From Kocuria coralli (GTDB taxonomy: Bacteria > Actinomycetota > Actinomycetes > Actinomycetales > Micrococcaceae), in assembly GCF_008831305.1 (NCBI RefSeq), contig NZ_ML708612.1, positions 62,001 to 126,000 of the forward strand: 64,000 bases of DNA, read 5' to 3'. The notes beneath the pieces are model-generated. The model ran no database searches and was not told the origin of the DNA. It saw only the letters and a program-made list of their open reading frames with translations. The translations under genes and the position numbers were made by a program. Of this stretch, positions 10,201-20,531 are shown piece after piece (the stretch's first letter is position 1; each line of letters opens with the position of its first letter).

Positions 10201-10226
10201 TCGACGCTGTGGGTTCGACGCTGTGG
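10201..10226. repeat. 12-bp direct repeat in the pdtaR/tRNA-Leu intergenic region
   Basis: TCGACGCTGTGG occurs at 10201-10212 and again at 10215-10226, a 14-bp period. It lies just upstream of the pdtaR Shine-Dalgarno, in the untranslated leader of that gene or its promoter. It may be a chance duplication or a tandem binding site. Confidence 0.6.
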
Positions 10227-10260
10227 ATCGCTGGCTTCCAGGGTACAACCGGATGTGGGG

Positions 10261-10266
10261 TAGACT
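10261..10266 (+). promoter_or_regulatory. -10 box of the tRNA-Leu promoter
   Basis: TAGACT lies 14 bp before the first base of the mature tRNA, giving a predicted start near 10273 and a short 5' precursor. The -35 region is not convincing. Confidence 0.4.
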
Positions 10267-10280
10267 TCCGCGGGTGCCTG

Positions 10281-10360
10281 GCCCAAGTGGCGGAATTGGC
10301 AGACGCGCCGCACTCAAAATGCGGTTCTACGGAGTGTGGGTTCGAGTCCCACCTTGGGCA
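10281..10360 (+). tRNA. tRNA-Leu (anticodon CAA)
   Basis: The acceptor stem GCCCAAG (10281-10287) pairs with CTTGGGC (10353-10359), followed by discriminator A. The anticodon stem CCGCA/TGCGG holds the loop CTCAAAA, so the anticodon is CAA and decodes UUG. The T arm is GTGGG-TTCGAGT-CCCAC and there is an extra variable arm of 11 nt, as expected for a class II leucine tRNA. The CCA end is not fully encoded (CCG follows). It is transcribed divergently from pdtaR and has its own terminator. Confidence 0.95.
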
Positions 10361-10377
10361 CCGAGTCAGTCCTCCTG

Positions 10378-10418
10378 AGTCGCGACATCGTTCACGAACG
10401 GTGTCGCGACTTCGTCAT
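10378..10418 (+). terminator. Rho-independent terminator of tRNA-Leu
   Basis: Bases 10378-10393 pair with 10396-10411 in a 16-bp stem with one G-T pair and a 2-nt loop (outer arms AGTCGCGACA and TGTCGCGACT). The tail TCGTCATTTT follows on the plus strand. Confidence 0.75.
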
Positions 10419-10457
10419 TTTCAGACCGCGATCATCGTTTTCCCGCCGAGAAGCGAG

Positions 10458-10491
10458 TTGGACCGCCCATCGGGGGCGATGGGCGGTCCAA
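10458..10491 (-). terminator. Terminator of pyk
   Basis: A perfect 15-bp stem (TTGGACCGCCCATCG and its complement) encloses a 4-nt loop. It starts 31 bp after the pyk stop on the minus strand. The tRNA-Leu terminator lies back to back with it. Confidence 0.75.
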
Positions 10492-10522
10492 GTCACAGCT
10501 CAGGCACAATGCCGGGGCGGCC

Positions 10523-12007
10523 TCAACCGTCCTCGCGCCACGGGCCGACGGTCTCGACCGGCTGCGTGACGTCCGAGGCCAGGGCCCCGGCGTCCTGCTG
10601 GTCGCCCACCCGGTGCACCTTGACCAGGTTGGTGGATCCGGCCACGCCTGGGGGCGAGCCGGCGCAGATCACCACGAGGTCGCCGGCGCTGGCCGTCCCG
10701 GACTTGTAGAGGTAGCGGTCGACCTGCTTGGTCATGTCGTCCGTGTGGCCCACGGACTTCGCGTGGATCGACTCGACGCCCCACAGCAGCGCGCAGAACG
10801 CCTGGACCTTGGGGTTCGGCGTGAAGGCCAGGATCGGCTGCGGCGGGCGCAGGCGGCAGAGCCGGCGGGCCGAGTCGCCCGACTGGGTGAACGCGGTGAT
10901 GTAGGGGATGTCCAGCTGACGCGCGATGGTCACGGCCGCGCGGGTGATGGCACCGCCGCGGGTGCGCGGTTCGGTGGTCAGACCGCCGATGCGCTCCAGG
11001 CCGTGGCGCTCGGTGGCCTCCACGATCTGGGCCATGGTCTGCAGCGCCTCGATCGGGTACTTGCCGATGGAGGTCTCACCGGAGAGCATGACGGCGTCCG
11101 CGCCGTCCAGCACGGCGTTGGCGCAGTCCGAGGCCTCCGCACGGGTCGGGCGCGGGTTGTCCATCATGGTCTCGAGCACCTGCGTGGCCACGATCACCGG
11201 CTTGGCCCAGCGGCGCGCGAGCTCGATCGCGCGCTTCTGCACCAGCGGGACCTCCTCGAGGGGCAGCTCGACGCCGAGGTCGCCGCGGGCGACCATGATG
11301 CCGTCGAAGGCGTCGATGATCTCGTGGAGGTTCTCCACGGCCTGCGGCTTCTCGATCTTGGCGATCACCGGGAGGCGAATGCCCTCCTCGTCCATGATCT
11401 CGTGCACGCGGGAGACGTCGTCGCCGCTGCGCACGAAGGACAGGGCGATCATGTCCACGCCGGTGCGCACGGCCCAGCGCAGGTCGTCCTCGTCCTTCTC
11501 CGACAGGGCCGGGACGTTGACGGCGACGCCGGGCAGGTTGATGCCCTTGTTGTTGGAGACCTTGCCGGGGACCTCGACGACGGTGGTGACGTCCGTGTCG
11601 GAGACGGCCGTGGCCCGCAGGCGGACCTTGCCGTCGTCGATCAGCAGTTCGTCGCCGACCTTGACGTCCTGGGGCAGGCCCTTGAAGGTGGTCCCGCAGC
11701 GTTCCTTGGTGCCCTCGATGTCCTCCACGGTGATCGTGAAGACGTCGCCGACGTCCAGGAAGTGGGGGCCATCGGCGAAGGTGCCCAGGCGGATCTTGGG
11801 GCCCTGCAGGTCGGCCAGGATGGCCAGGTTGTGGCCCAGGTCCGCCGCTGCCCGGCGCAGGGTCTCGTACTGCGCGAGGTGGGTCTCGTGGGTGTCGTGG
11901 CTCATGTTCAGGCGCGCGACGTTGAGTCCCGCCTGAATGGCCTCCGTGATCTTCTCGTAGGAGGAAATAGCCGGCCCGATAGTGGCCACGATCTTGGCGC
12001 GTCTCAT
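10523..12007 (-). CDS. pyk: Pyruvate kinase
   Basis: Pyruvate kinase converts phosphoenolpyruvate and ADP to pyruvate and ATP, the last step of glycolysis. The 494-residue protein starts MRRAKIVATIGPA. It carries the substrate-site segments ARLNMSHD and ADLQGPKIRLG, the signature with catalytic Lys (VIAKIEKPQAVENL) and the DGIMVARGDLGVE loop. The C-terminal allosteric domain is complete. The start ATG at 12007 is preceded by GAGAGG at 8 nt. It lies downstream of gltD on the same strand but is separated by about 300 bp with hairpins, so it is probably transcribed on its own. Confidence 0.97.
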   Translation of the reverse strand: MRRAKIVATIGPAISSYEKITEAIQAGLNVARLNMSHDTHETHLAQYETLRRAAADLGHNLAILADLQGPKIRLGTFADGPHFLDVGDVFTITVEDIEGTKERCGTTFKGLPQDVKVGDELLIDDGKVRLRATAVSDTDVTTVVEVPGKVSNNKGINLPGVAVNVPALSEKDEDDLRWAVRTGVDMIALSFVRSGDDVSRVHEIMDEEGIRLPVIAKIEKPQAVENLHEIIDAFDGIMVARGDLGVELPLEEVPLVQKRAIELARRWAKPVIVATQVLETMMDNPRPTRAEASDCANAVLDGADAVMLSGETSIGKYPIEALQTMAQIVEATERHGLERIGGLTTEPRTRGGAITRAAVTIARQLDIPYITAFTQSGDSARRLCRLRPPQPILAFTPNPKVQAFCALLWGVESIHAKSVGHTDDMTKQVDRYLYKSGTASAGDLVVICAGSPPGVAGSTNLVKVHRVGDQQDAGALASDVTQPVETVGPWREDG

Positions 12008-12310
12008 AGTTGATACCTCTCGGTCGAGTACTGCTTGCGGCGTGAACGGCGCGCACGTCGACCCGTAACGTGCGTAGCTCCGGGGGCCGACGCGGCGTCA
12101 CTGCCAGGACGTAGCGGAACATGGATGCCCGCTTCCCTGCTAAGCCTACCCGTACGCTTCGCCGGGGGCAGGAACGGCAGCGGCGGCGGGTTGCTCGGCC
12201 CGCCGCCGCGGTGGGGCACCGGGTTCACGGGTGCCGGGTACTGGACCGGCCCGGTGCGAGCCGATCCAGTACAGAACAGTTCAGTACAGGACAGTTCAGT
12301 ACAGGACAGT
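12008..12310. other. Intergenic region between pyk and gltD, with hairpins and a tandem repeat
   Basis: About 300 bp without a credible gene. Two inverted repeats lie downstream of gltD: CGGCGGCGGG/CCCGCCGCCG (12181-12190 with 12199-12208) and GGCACC/GGTGCC (12215-12220 with 12230-12235). They may end the gltBD message, though no U-tract follows. The 15-bp tandem repeat at 12267-12311 is listed separately. The pyk promoter must be in the lower part, but I find no clear -10/-35 pair. Confidence 0.5.
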
Positions 12311-12311
12311 T
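12267..12311. repeat. Three tandem copies of a 15-bp repeat after gltD
   Basis: The unit CAGTACAGGACAGTT occurs three times head to tail (12267-12281, 12282-12296, 12297-12311); the first copy has one change (A for G). The last base overlaps the gltD stop codon. It is a small variable-number-type array in the 3' untranslated region. Confidence 0.85.
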
Positions 12312-13771
12312 CAGCGCAGGTCGATGCCCCGCGTGGTCGGTCCCACGGGGAAGGGCAGCCGGGTGTCACCCGTCAGGAACTCCTCCACCGCGGCGGCGCA
12401 GGCGCGTCCCTCGGCGATGGCCCATACGACGAGCGAGGCCCCGCGGCCGGCGTCGCCGCAGGAGAACACGCCGTCGACGTTGGTCATGTAGGCGTCATCC
12501 CGGGCGATGTTGCCGCGGCGGTCCAGGTCGGTGCCGATCTGGGCCACCGCCTGCTCCGACTCGTTGCCGGTGAAGCCCAGCGCCAGGAGCACCAGATCCG
12601 CCGGCACGATCCGCTCCGTGCCCTCCTTGGGCACGCGGCGGCCGTCCGGCAGGTACTCCGTCTCGGCCACGCGCAGGCCGGTGACCCTGCCGTCCTCCCC
12701 CAGGAACTCCACGGTCGAGGACAGGTAGACGCGGTCGACGCCCTCCTCGTGGGACGAGGAGACGTCCTGGACCCGCGGGTCCATGGGCCACGGCTGGTCC
12801 TCCGGCCGGTCCAGGGGCAGCTCGAAGCCGATCGCGATGTTGGTCACCGACGCGGCGTTCTGCCGGTTGGCGGTGCCGATGCAGTCCGAGCCGGTGTCGC
12901 CGCCGCCCAGGACCACCACGTGCTTGCCGTCGGCGCGGATCTGGTCGGGCACCTCGTCCCCGGCCACCACGCGGTTGGACTGGGTCAGGTACTCCATGGC
13001 GTGATGGACGCCGTCGAGCTCCCGTCCGGGGGCGTTCAGCTCCCTGGCCTCCAGGGCGCCGGTGGCCACCACGATGGCGTCGTAGCGGCGGCGCAGCTGA
13101 TCCCAGGTGATGTCCTTGCCGATCTCCACGCCCGTGCGGAAGCGGGTGCCTTCGGCCCGCATGACCTCCAGCCGGCGGTCCAGCACCTCTTTCTCGAGCT
13201 TGAAGTCCGGGATGCCGTAGCGCAGCAGGCCGCCGATCCGGTCATCCCGCTCGTAGACGGCGACCGTGAAGCCGGCCTGGGTGAGCTGCTGGGCCGCAGC
13301 GAGCCCCGCGGGTCCCGACCCGACGACGGCGACGGTCTGGCCGACCAGCCGGTCCGGGATGAAGGGCTGCACGATGCCCTCGTCGAAGCCGATCTCGCCG
13401 ATCGAGTACTCGACCTGCTTGATGGTCACGGCCGGCTGGTTGATGCCGAGCACGCACGAGGTCTCGCACGGCGCGGGACACACCCGTCCCGTGAACTCCG
13501 GGAAGTTGTTGGTCGCGTGCATCCGCTCCACGGCCTCGCGGCTGCGGCCGCGCCACACCAGGTCGTTCCACTCCGGGATCAGGTTGCCCAGCGGGCAGCC
13601 CCGATGGCAGAACGGGATGCCGCAGTCCATGCAGCGCCCCGCCTGTGCTTTGAGCACCGCGGAGTCCTGCTCGGTCTGGACCTCGTTGAAGTCCATGATG
13701 CGCACGGGGACCGGCCGCTTGGGGCGGTCCTGGCGTTCGGTGGTCTTGAGGAATCCGCGCGGGTCAGCCAC
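12311..13771 (-). CDS. gltD: Glutamate synthase (NADPH) small subunit
   Basis: GltD is the FAD-containing beta subunit that oxidises NAD(P)H and passes electrons to GltB for reductive amination of 2-oxoglutarate by glutamine nitrogen. The 486-residue protein has the N-terminal iron-sulfur Cys clusters [13 protein letters not shown] and CPAPCETSC. It then has an FAD-binding GXGXXG ([14 protein letters not shown]) and a second dinucleotide site ([13 protein letters not shown]). The start is GTG at 13771, overlapping the gltB stop by 8 bp, with GGAGG 9 nt upstream inside gltB. The overlap implies coupled translation with gltB. Length matches the family (about 480). Confidence 0.97.
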   Translation of the reverse strand: MADPRGFLKTTERQDRPKRPVPVRIMDFNEVQTEQDSAVLKAQAGRCMDCGIPFCHRGCPLGNLIPEWNDLVWRGRSREAVERMHATNNFPEFTGRVCPAPCETSCVLGINQPAVTIKQVEYSIGEIGFDEGIVQPFIPDRLVGQTVAVVGSGPAGLAAAQQLTQAGFTVAVYERDDRIGGLLRYGIPDFKLEKEVLDRRLEVMRAEGTRFRTGVEIGKDITWDQLRRRYDAIVVATGALEARELNAPGRELDGVHHAMEYLTQSNRVVAGDEVPDQIRADGKHVVVLGGGDTGSDCIGTANRQNAASVTNIAIGFELPLDRPEDQPWPMDPRVQDVSSSHEEGVDRVYLSSTVEFLGEDGRVTGLRVAETEYLPDGRRVPKEGTERIVPADLVLLALGFTGNESEQAVAQIGTDLDRRGNIARDDAYMTNVDGVFSCGDAGRGASLVVWAIAEGRACAAAVEEFLTGDTRLPFPVGPTTRGIDLR

Positions 13772-16700
13772 GGGTGGTCACCTCCAGGATCTTGTTCCAG
13801 GTGTCGGAGCCGTCGGGGTCCGCCCCGCTGGCCTCCGCCTCCGCACGGATGCCGAGCACGGCGGAGTAGTCGCGCGGCAGGACCTTCGTGAGCCGGGCGA
13901 TCGTCCCCGGGAGGTCGCACAGCAGGGACTCGGCATGGGCGGAGCCGGTCTCCTCGACGTGACGCCGCAGCAGGTCCCTGACGGTGTCGACGTCGTTGTC
14001 GTCCAGCCCGGAGAGCGTGAGCTCCCCGGAGGTGCGGGACTGGAGGTTGACCGAGGTCTCGGCCAGGTCCAGGACGTAGGCCACACCTCCCGACATGCCG
14101 GCGCCGAAGTTCCGGCCGGTGGGGCCGATGATCAGCGCACGGCCACCGGTCATGTACTCGCAGCCGTGGTCGCCGATGCCCTCGACCACCGCGGTGGCCC
14201 CGGAGTTGCGCACCAGGAACCGCTCCCCCACGCGTCCGCTCAGGAAGATCTCCCCGCTCGTGGCGCCGTAGCCGATGACGTTGCCGGCCACCACGTTGTC
14301 CTCGGCCGCGAAGCCGGCATCGCGCTCGGGACGGACGATGATGCGTCCGCCGGAAAGCCCCTTGCCGGTGTAGTCGTTGGCGTCGCCCTCCAGCCGCAGG
14401 GTGATCCCCTTCGGCATGAAGGCGCCCAGCGACTGGCCCGCCTGCCCCGACAGGGCGACGGTGATGGTGTCATCGGCCAGCTCGTCGATCTGGAAGGTGC
14501 GGGTGACCTCGTGGCCCAGCATGGTGCCCACGGAACGGTCGGTGTTGACGATCGTGTGCTGCAGGGCGACGGGCTCGCGACCGGTCAGGGCCGGAGCCGC
14601 CTCCTCGATCAGGCGGACGTCGAAGTGCTTCTCCAGCTCGTGGTTCTGGCCCTTGCCGGAGCGCACCGCGCGCCCCTCGTGCTCGAGCACCGACGAGTGC
14701 AGGATCGGCGACAGGTCCAGCCCGCTGGCCTTCCAGTGGTCGATGGCCTTTTCAGTGCGCAGCACCTCGGCGTGGCCGATGGCCTCCTCCAGGGTGCGGA
14801 AGCCCAGCTGGGCCAGCAGCTCGCGGACCTCCTCGGCGATGAAGCGGAAGAAGTTCACCACGTGCTCGGCCTTGCCGGTGAAGCGCTCGCGCAGGACGGG
14901 GTTCTGCGTCGCGACCCCCACCGGGCAGGTGTCCAGGTGGCACTTGCGCATCATGATGCATCCCTCGACCACCAGCGGGGCGGTGGCGAAGCCGAACTCC
15001 TCGGCGCCCAGCAGGGCGGCGACCATGACGTCGCGTCCGGTCTTGAGCTGCCCGTCGGCCTGCACCACCACGCGCTCGCGCAGGTTGTTGAGCATGAGCG
15101 TCTGCTGGGTCTCGGCCAGGCCGAGCTCCCAGGGCAGCCCGGCGTGCTTGAGCGAGTTCAGCGGCGCGGCACCCGTTCCGCCGTCGTGGCCGGAGACCAG
15201 CACGACGTCGGCCCGTGCCTTGGTCACGCCGCTGGCGACGGTGCCGATCCCGATCTCCGAGACCAGCTTGACGTGCACCCGCGCGCTCGGGTTGGAGCGC
15301 TTGAGGTCGTAGATGAGCTGGGCGAGGTCCTCGATCGAGTAGATGTCGTGGTGCGGCGGGGGCGAGATCAGCGACACCCCGGGGGTCGAATGACGGGTCC
15401 GGGCCACCCAGGGGTAGACCTTCTGCGCCATGAGCTGACCGCCCTCGCCGGGCTTGGCGCCCTGGGCCATCTTGATCTGGATGTCCGTGGCGTTGGTCAG
15501 GTAGAGACTGGTCACGCCGAAGCGTCCCGAGGCCACCTGCTTGATCGCCGAGCGGCGGACGGGGTCCATGAGCCGGTCGACGTCCTCGCCGCCCTCGCCC
15601 GTGTTGGACTTGCCGCCGATCTGGTTCATCGCGATCGCCAGGGTCTCGTGCGCTTCCTTGGAGATCGACCCGTAGGACATGGCCCCGGTGGAGAAGCGCT
15701 TGAGGATCTCCTCGGCGGACTCGACGTCGTCGATGGAGATCGGCGTGCGGGAGTCGTCGAAGGCGAGAAGCCCGCGGATGGTCTTCAGCTCCTCGGCCTG
15801 GTCGTCGACCAGGCGCGTGTAGGTCTTGAAGATGTCGTAGCGGCCGGTGCGGGTCGCATGCTGCAGGCGGAAGACCGTCTCCGGGCTGAACAGGTGCGGT
15901 GCGCCGTCGCGGCGCCAGTCGTACTCGCCACCGGTGTCCAGGCCGATGTAGGGCTCCTTGACCCCGTCCGCCGGGTAGCCCCGGCGGTGCCGGGCGGCGG
16001 CCTCCTCGGCGATGACGTCCAGGCCCACGCCGTCGATCTGCGATGGCGTACCGGCGAAGAAGTCGTCGATCAGCTCGCGGGACAACCCCAGGGCCTCGAA
16101 GGTCTGGGCGCCGCAGTAGGAGGAGACCGTGGAGATGCCCATCTTGGACATGATCTTCTGCACGCCCTTGCCCAGGGCCTTGATCAGGTTGGTGACGGCC
16201 TGTTCCTCGGTCCGGCCTTCGACCTGGCCGGTACGCACTAGCTCCTCGGCGGACTCCATGGCCAGGTAGGGGTTGACGGCGGAGGCGCCGTAGCCCACGA
16301 GCAGCGCCACGTGGTGCACTTCGCGCACGTCGCCGGCCTCCACGATCAGCGAGCACTTGGTCCTGGTGGCCGAGCGCAGCAGGTGGTGGTGGATCGCGCT
16401 GGTCAGCAGCAGGGACGGGATGGGCGCCCACTGGCCGTTGGAGTCGCGGTCGGAGACCACCACGAACTCCACGCCGCGGTTCACGGCGGCGGAGACCTTC
16501 TCGCAGATCTCGGCGATCCGCTCCCGCAGGCCGGCTCCCCCGCCCTCCGGACGGTAGAGGCCGCGGACCTTGAGGGCGATGGGCATGCCGTCGTCGTCGT
16601 CCAGGTGCAGGATCTGGTCGAGCTGGTCGTTGTTGATCACCGGGAAGTCCAGGCCGACCTGGTGGGTGCGCACCTGCTTCGTGGTCAGCAGATTGCCCGT

Positions 16701-18515
16701 GGGGCCCAGGGCTCCCTTGAGGCTCGTCACGAGCTCCTCGCGGATGGCGTCCAGCGGCGGGTTGGTGACCTGCGCGAAGGCCTGTACGAAGTAGTCGAAG
16801 AGCAGCCGCGGCCGGTCGGCCAGCACGGCGACCGGGGTGTCGGTGCCCATCGCGTAGATCGGCTCCGCACCGGTCGTGGCCATGGGGCCGATGATCTTGC
16901 GCAGCTCCTCGTAGGTGTAGCCGAAGGTCTTCTGGCGCAGCTCGATAGACCGGGGCGGGTGCACCATGTGCTCGCGCTGGGGCAGGTCGTCGAAGCTGAC
17001 CAGGTTGCCGGCGGTCCATTCCTTCCAGGGCCTGAGCGTGGCGACCTCGCGCTTGATCTCCTCGTCCTCGATGATCCGGCCGGCCACCGTGTCGACCAGG
17101 AACATGGTTCCCGGCGAGACCCGGCCCTTGCGCACGATCTTGCGGTCGGAGAGGTCGACGACGCCGACCTCCGAGGCGAAGACCACGAGGCCGTCCGCGG
17201 TCTCCCAGTAGCGGCCCGGCCGCAGGCCATTCCGGTCCAGGACCGAGCCCACGCGGCGCCCATCCGTGAAGGCGACGGCGGCGGGGCCGTCCCACGGCTC
17301 CATGAGCGTGGAATGGTATTCGTAGAAGGCCTTGCGGTCCGGGTCCATGGTCTCGTGGTTCTCCCAGGCCTCCGGGATCATCATCATCATGGCCTGGGTG
17401 ACGGGGCGGCCCGAGAGCATGAGCAGCTCCGCGACCTCGTCCAGCGACTGGGAGTCGGACGCGCCGTCGGAGCAGATCGGGAACAGCTCCTCCGGGTTGC
17501 GGCCCAGCAGAGGGGACTTCAGCTGCGACTGGCGGGCCCGCATCCAGTTGCGGTTGCCCTTGACCGTGTTGATCTCCCCGTTGTGCGCCAGGATCCGCAT
17601 GGGCTGGGCCAGCGGCCACGAGGGGAAGGTGTTGGTCGAGAACCGGGAATGGACGATGGCCAGCTGCGTGCCGAACCGCTCATCGGACAGGTCCGGGTAG
17701 AACGGCTCGAGCTGGGCCGTCGTGAGCATGCCCTTGTAGACGATGGTCGACGACGAGAAAGAGGGGAAGTAGACCCCCAGGCGGTTCTGCGACCGCTTGC
17801 GCAGCCGGAAGGCCTTCTGGTCCAGCTGCCGCTGGGCCGCTTCGCCGTCGAGGCTGAAGACGGGGATGTGCCCGGTGAAGGCCTCGTCGGCGTCGGCGGC
17901 CTCGCGGACGAACATCTGCACGAAATACGGCATGACGGAGCGCGCGGCGGAGCCGACGGCGGAGACCTCGATGGGCACGTCGCGCCAGCCGAGGACCTCG
18001 AGGCCCTCGGCCTCCGCGATGCCGGTCATCGCGGCCTTGAGCTTCTCGGCCTTCTTCGTCCCCTGCGTGTCGGTCGGCAGGAAGGCCGAGCCCACGGCGT
18101 AGCTGCCGAACGGGGGCAGCTCGAAGTCCAGGATCTCGCGGAAGAACGCGTCCGGCAGCTGCAGGAGGATCCCGGCGCCGTCGCCCGTGCCCTCGTCGCC
18201 GCCCACAGCACCGCGGTGCTCGAGTGCGCGCAGCGCGATGAGTGCCTTCTCGACGATCTCGTGGCTGGCCTGTCCGTTCAGGGTGGCCAGGACGGCCAGG
18301 CCGCAGGCGTCCTTCTCCTCCTGGGGCTTGTAGAGCCCCTGTTCCTCAGGTGCCGTGGAGAAGCGGCGGAACGGGGAGATCACCGGTTCCTCGCCGGACT
18401 CTCGCGCCTCAGCGGAGGCCTCCGCGGGGCGCGGATCCGCGCCCTCTTCGACGACGGCCTCATCGGCCTCGACCTGGCTCTGGGGATCCTGCTGTCCGCG
18501 ATCGGACTGCGACAT
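13764..18515 (-). CDS. gltB: Glutamate synthase large subunit
   Basis: GltB releases ammonia from glutamine at its N-terminal amidotransferase domain and channels it to 2-oxoglutarate at the FMN site. The 1583-residue protein contains the glutaminase Cys at residue 71 ([11 protein letters not shown]), the FMN-barrel segments ([27 protein letters not shown]), a 3Fe-4S CX5CX4C cluster ([12 protein letters not shown]) and the C-terminal GXGXG beta-helix. The start ATG at 18515 has GAGGAG at 7 nt and is preferred over the GTG at 18530. The 70-residue acidic stretch before the catalytic Cys would have to be removed as a propeptide and is long for the family. gltD follows with an 8-bp overlap. Confidence 0.97.
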   Translation of the reverse strand: MSQSDRGQQDPQSQVEADEAVVEEGADPRPAEASAEARESGEEPVISPFRRFSTAPEEQGLYKPQEEKDACGLAVLATLNGQASHEIVEKALIALRALEHRGAVGGDEGTGDGAGILLQLPDAFFREILDFELPPFGSYAVGSAFLPTDTQGTKKAEKLKAAMTGIAEAEGLEVLGWRDVPIEVSAVGSAARSVMPYFVQMFVREAADADEAFTGHIPVFSLDGEAAQRQLDQKAFRLRKRSQNRLGVYFPSFSSSTIVYKGMLTTAQLEPFYPDLSDERFGTQLAIVHSRFSTNTFPSWPLAQPMRILAHNGEINTVKGNRNWMRARQSQLKSPLLGRNPEELFPICSDGASDSQSLDEVAELLMLSGRPVTQAMMMMIPEAWENHETMDPDRKAFYEYHSTLMEPWDGPAAVAFTDGRRVGSVLDRNGLRPGRYWETADGLVVFASEVGVVDLSDRKIVRKGRVSPGTMFLVDTVAGRIIEDEEIKREVATLRPWKEWTAGNLVSFDDLPQREHMVHPPRSIELRQKTFGYTYEELRKIIGPMATTGAEPIYAMGTDTPVAVLADRPRLLFDYFVQAFAQVTNPPLDAIREELVTSLKGALGPTGNLLTTKQVRTHQVGLDFPVINNDQLDQILHLDDDDGMPIALKVRGLYRPEGGGAGLRERIAEICEKVSAAVNRGVEFVVVSDRDSNGQWAPIPSLLLTSAIHHHLLRSATRTKCSLIVEAGDVREVHHVALLVGYGASAVNPYLAMESAEELVRTGQVEGRTEEQAVTNLIKALGKGVQKIMSKMGISTVSSYCGAQTFEALGLSRELIDDFFAGTPSQIDGVGLDVIAEEAAARHRRGYPADGVKEPYIGLDTGGEYDWRRDGAPHLFSPETVFRLQHATRTGRYDIFKTYTRLVDDQAEELKTIRGLLAFDDSRTPISIDDVESAEEILKRFSTGAMSYGSISKEAHETLAIAMNQIGGKSNTGEGGEDVDRLMDPVRRSAIKQVASGRFGVTSLYLTNATDIQIKMAQGAKPGEGGQLMAQKVYPWVARTRHSTPGVSLISPPPHHDIYSIEDLAQLIYDLKRSNPSARVHVKLVSEIGIGTVASGVTKARADVVLVSGHDGGTGAAPLNSLKHAGLPWELGLAETQQTLMLNNLRERVVVQADGQLKTGRDVMVAALLGAEEFGFATAPLVVEGCIMMRKCHLDTCPVGVATQNPVLRERFTGKAEHVVNFFRFIAEEVRELLAQLGFRTLEEAIGHAEVLRTEKAIDHWKASGLDLSPILHSSVLEHEGRAVRSGKGQNHELEKHFDVRLIEEAAPALTGREPVALQHTIVNTDRSVGTMLGHEVTRTFQIDELADDTITVALSGQAGQSLGAFMPKGITLRLEGDANDYTGKGLSGGRIIVRPERDAGFAAEDNVVAGNVIGYGATSGEIFLSGRVGERFLVRNSGATAVVEGIGDHGCEYMTGGRALIIGPTGRNFGAGMSGGVAYVLDLAETSVNLQSRTSGELTLSGLDDNDVDTVRDLLRRHVEETGSAHAESLLCDLPGTIARLTKVLPRDYSAVLGIRAEAEASGADPDGSDTWNKILEVTTRG

Positions 18516-18786
18516 AGGGGTTCTCCTCACTGGACGGGACTGTAACCCTCCTCATCGGGCCAGCGCGGGCAAGCGGCAACACTAAGGAGTGGATGAGCGG
18601 TTCGTCCTCGGACCGGTCGTCGAGAGAATACGCCGACGACGTTGCACACTTGTTACCTGGCTGAAATCTCCGGATCGCGGAGCCCTGGTCAGCCTGTGGG
18701 CGCGTGTCAAAGTGCAGTCGAAAATCTATCACGGCTCCGGGGCTCTCCCGCGCTCGCGGACATGGCGGCGGCCGGCCCCGGACGCC

Positions 18787-19683
18787 TCAGGAGAGCCGCG
18801 TGGGCCCGGCGCTGCCGGGGCCCGGTGTTCGCGCGGATCCGGATGTTTCTTCCCGCCGGCGGGCACGGGCACCCAGCACTACGAACAACGCGGCCCCGAT
18901 CAGGATGATTCCCGCCGCCGTGTATACGTGGATGCGCAGCCCCCACAGCATGTAGGAGGGGTCGATGCGCAGGAACAGCTCGATGAGCATCCGGCCCAGC
19001 CCGTACCAGACCAGGTACAGACCGAAGAGCCTGCCGCCGTCGTCCGCTGCTGCGGTACGGGGCGATCTGCTGAGCCAGATCAGCACCGCTGCCCCCAGCA
19101 GATTCCAGATCGACTCGTAGAGGAAGGTCGGGTGGAAGAGGGTGTCGGCGGGCATGCCCGCCGGGAAGTTCCCGGAGGCGGGGTCGATCTCGAGGCCCCA
19201 GGGCAGGGTGGTGGGGCTGCCGAAGAGCTCCTGGTTGAACCAGTTGCCCCACCTGCCGATGGCCTGGGCGACCAGGAGGCCGGGAGCCAGGCAGTCCGCG
19301 AAGGTCGCGAAGGACACCTTGTTGCGGCGGCAGATGATCCAGACGCCGATGGCGCCGAAGGCCACCGCGCCCATGATCCCGAGGCCGCCGTGCCAGAGCA
19401 GGGGGATCTCCCGGAAGCCCTCCCAGGAACCGAAGTAGTAGGTGGGATCCGTGATCGCCACGTGGTAGAGCCTGGCACCCACGATCCCGAGGGGAATGGC
19501 GAGCAGCGCGGCGTCCAGGACGATGTCGGGATCCAGTCCGCGGTCGCGCCACCGCTTGCGGGCGATGAGCACCGCGGCCACCATGCCGAGCATGATGCAC
19601 AGCGCATAGGCGTGGATCGTGATGGGCCCGATGCTGAGACCGGACCAGCTGGGCGAGGGGATGGCGAGGGGCGTCAGCACCAT
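18787..19683 (-). CDS. lgt: Prolipoprotein diacylglyceryl transferase
   Basis: Lgt transfers diacylglycerol from phosphatidylglycerol to the lipobox Cys of exported prolipoproteins, in the cytoplasmic membrane. Possible clients in this window are CtaC and the GerMN lipoprotein. The 298-residue protein has about seven membrane segments and the Lgt signature GRWGNWFNQELFG, with the upstream HGGLGIMGA loop carrying the essential His. ATG at 19683 lies 5 bp after the trpA stop, with GGAG inside trpA, so lgt is likely co-translated with trpA. A lgt-trpA arrangement is common in actinobacteria. The tail is Arg/Pro-rich and variable. Confidence 0.95.
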   Translation of the reverse strand: MVLTPLAIPSPSWSGLSIGPITIHAYALCIMLGMVAAVLIARKRWRDRGLDPDIVLDAALLAIPLGIVGARLYHVAITDPTYYFGSWEGFREIPLLWHGGLGIMGAVAFGAIGVWIICRRNKVSFATFADCLAPGLLVAQAIGRWGNWFNQELFGSPTTLPWGLEIDPASGNFPAGMPADTLFHPTFLYESIWNLLGAAVLIWLSRSPRTAAADDGGRLFGLYLVWYGLGRMLIELFLRIDPSYMLWGLRIHVYTAAGIILIGAALFVVLGARARRREETSGSARTPGPGSAGPTRLS

Positions 19684-19688
19684 GGGCG

Positions 19689-20531
19689 TCAGCTCCGTCC
19701 GGCCAGTTCCGCGGTCAGCTTCCCCACGGCGGCCGGGCCGCCTTCGCCGAGTGCCTTGACCAGTGCCGTGCCCACGATGACGCCGTCGGCGTAGGCCCCG
19801 AGCTCCTCGACGTGCTCCCTGCGCGAGACCCCGAGGCCCACGCACACGTTCTCGGCGCCCGCGGCCCGGGCGCGCTCGACGACCGACTCCGCGGCGCTGG
19901 AGACCACGTCCCGAGCTCCGGTCACGCCCATGACCGACACGGCGTAGACGAAGCCGCTGGAGGCCTTGACCGTCAGTTCCATGCGCTCGCGGGAGCTGGA
20001 GGGGGCGACGAGGAAGATCCGGTCCAGCCCGTGCCGGACCGAGGCCTCGAACCATTCCGCGGCCTCGTCGGGGATCAGGTCCGGGGTGATGATCCCCGCG
20101 CCTCCCGCCTGGGCCAGTTCGCGCGCGAAGCGGTCCACGCCCCGTTGCATGACGGGGTTCCAGTAGGTCATCACGATCGGCACGGCATCGGTCCGGGTGG
20201 CGATGGCCTCGATCACCTCGAAGACCTGGGCCACCCGGAAGCCGTTGGCCAGGGCCGTGGTGGTGGCGTGCTGGATCACCGAGCCGTCCATGACGGGGTC
20301 GGAGTACGGGATCCCGATCTCGATGACGTCCGCGCCGTTGTTGCCCAGGGCCACGGCGGCGTCGATCGATTCCTCCAGTGTCGGATAGCCGGCGGGCAGG
20401 TACCCGACCAGGGCCGGGCGCCCCTCGGCTCTGCACTGCGCGATCCGCGCCGAGAGCCTCGAGTCCCGTGGGGTGAGCACCTCGGCGGGCAGGATTCGCG
20501 ATACCAGGTCTGCGGGCTGTTCCACAGTCAT
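19689..20531 (-). CDS. trpA: Tryptophan synthase alpha chain
   Basis: TrpA cleaves indole-3-glycerol phosphate to glyceraldehyde 3-phosphate and indole, which is channelled to TrpB. The 280-residue TIM barrel has the alpha-subunit signature with catalytic Glu (GADVIEIGIPYSDPVMDG, second half with Asp), the phosphate-binding FVYAVSVMGVTG and GLGVS loops, and a normal length. The start ATG overlaps the trpCB stop by one base (TGATG), a classic re-initiation overlap. The upstream partner is unusual: TrpB is the C-terminal half of a TrpC-TrpB fusion. Confidence 0.97.
   Translation of the reverse strand: MTVEQPADLVSRILPAEVLTPRDSRLSARIAQCRAEGRPALVGYLPAGYPTLEESIDAAVALGNNGADVIEIGIPYSDPVMDGSVIQHATTTALANGFRVAQVFEVIEAIATRTDAVPIVMTYWNPVMQRGVDRFARELAQAGGAGIITPDLIPDEAAEWFEASVRHGLDRIFLVAPSSSRERMELTVKASSGFVYAVSVMGVTGARDVVSSAAESVVERARAAGAENVCVGLGVSRREHVEELGAYADGVIVGTALVKALGEGGPAAVGKLTAELAGRS

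Noticed and set aside
10189-10317. N-terminal extension of the ANTAR regulator across the tRNA gene
   Set aside because: The frame is open, but it would run through tRNA-Leu. GTG 10188 has a good ribosome-binding site.
10378-10418. An SOS/LexA-like box near tRNA-Leu (CGTTC-ac-GAACG)
   Set aside because: The bases are the inner part of a long terminator stem. They do not match the actinobacterial LexA consensus.
12004-12369. A small protein with repeated SCTEL units upstream of pyk
   Set aside because: The repeats are only the translation of the 15-bp tandem array. There is no ribosome-binding site, and the frame overlaps both gltD and pyk.
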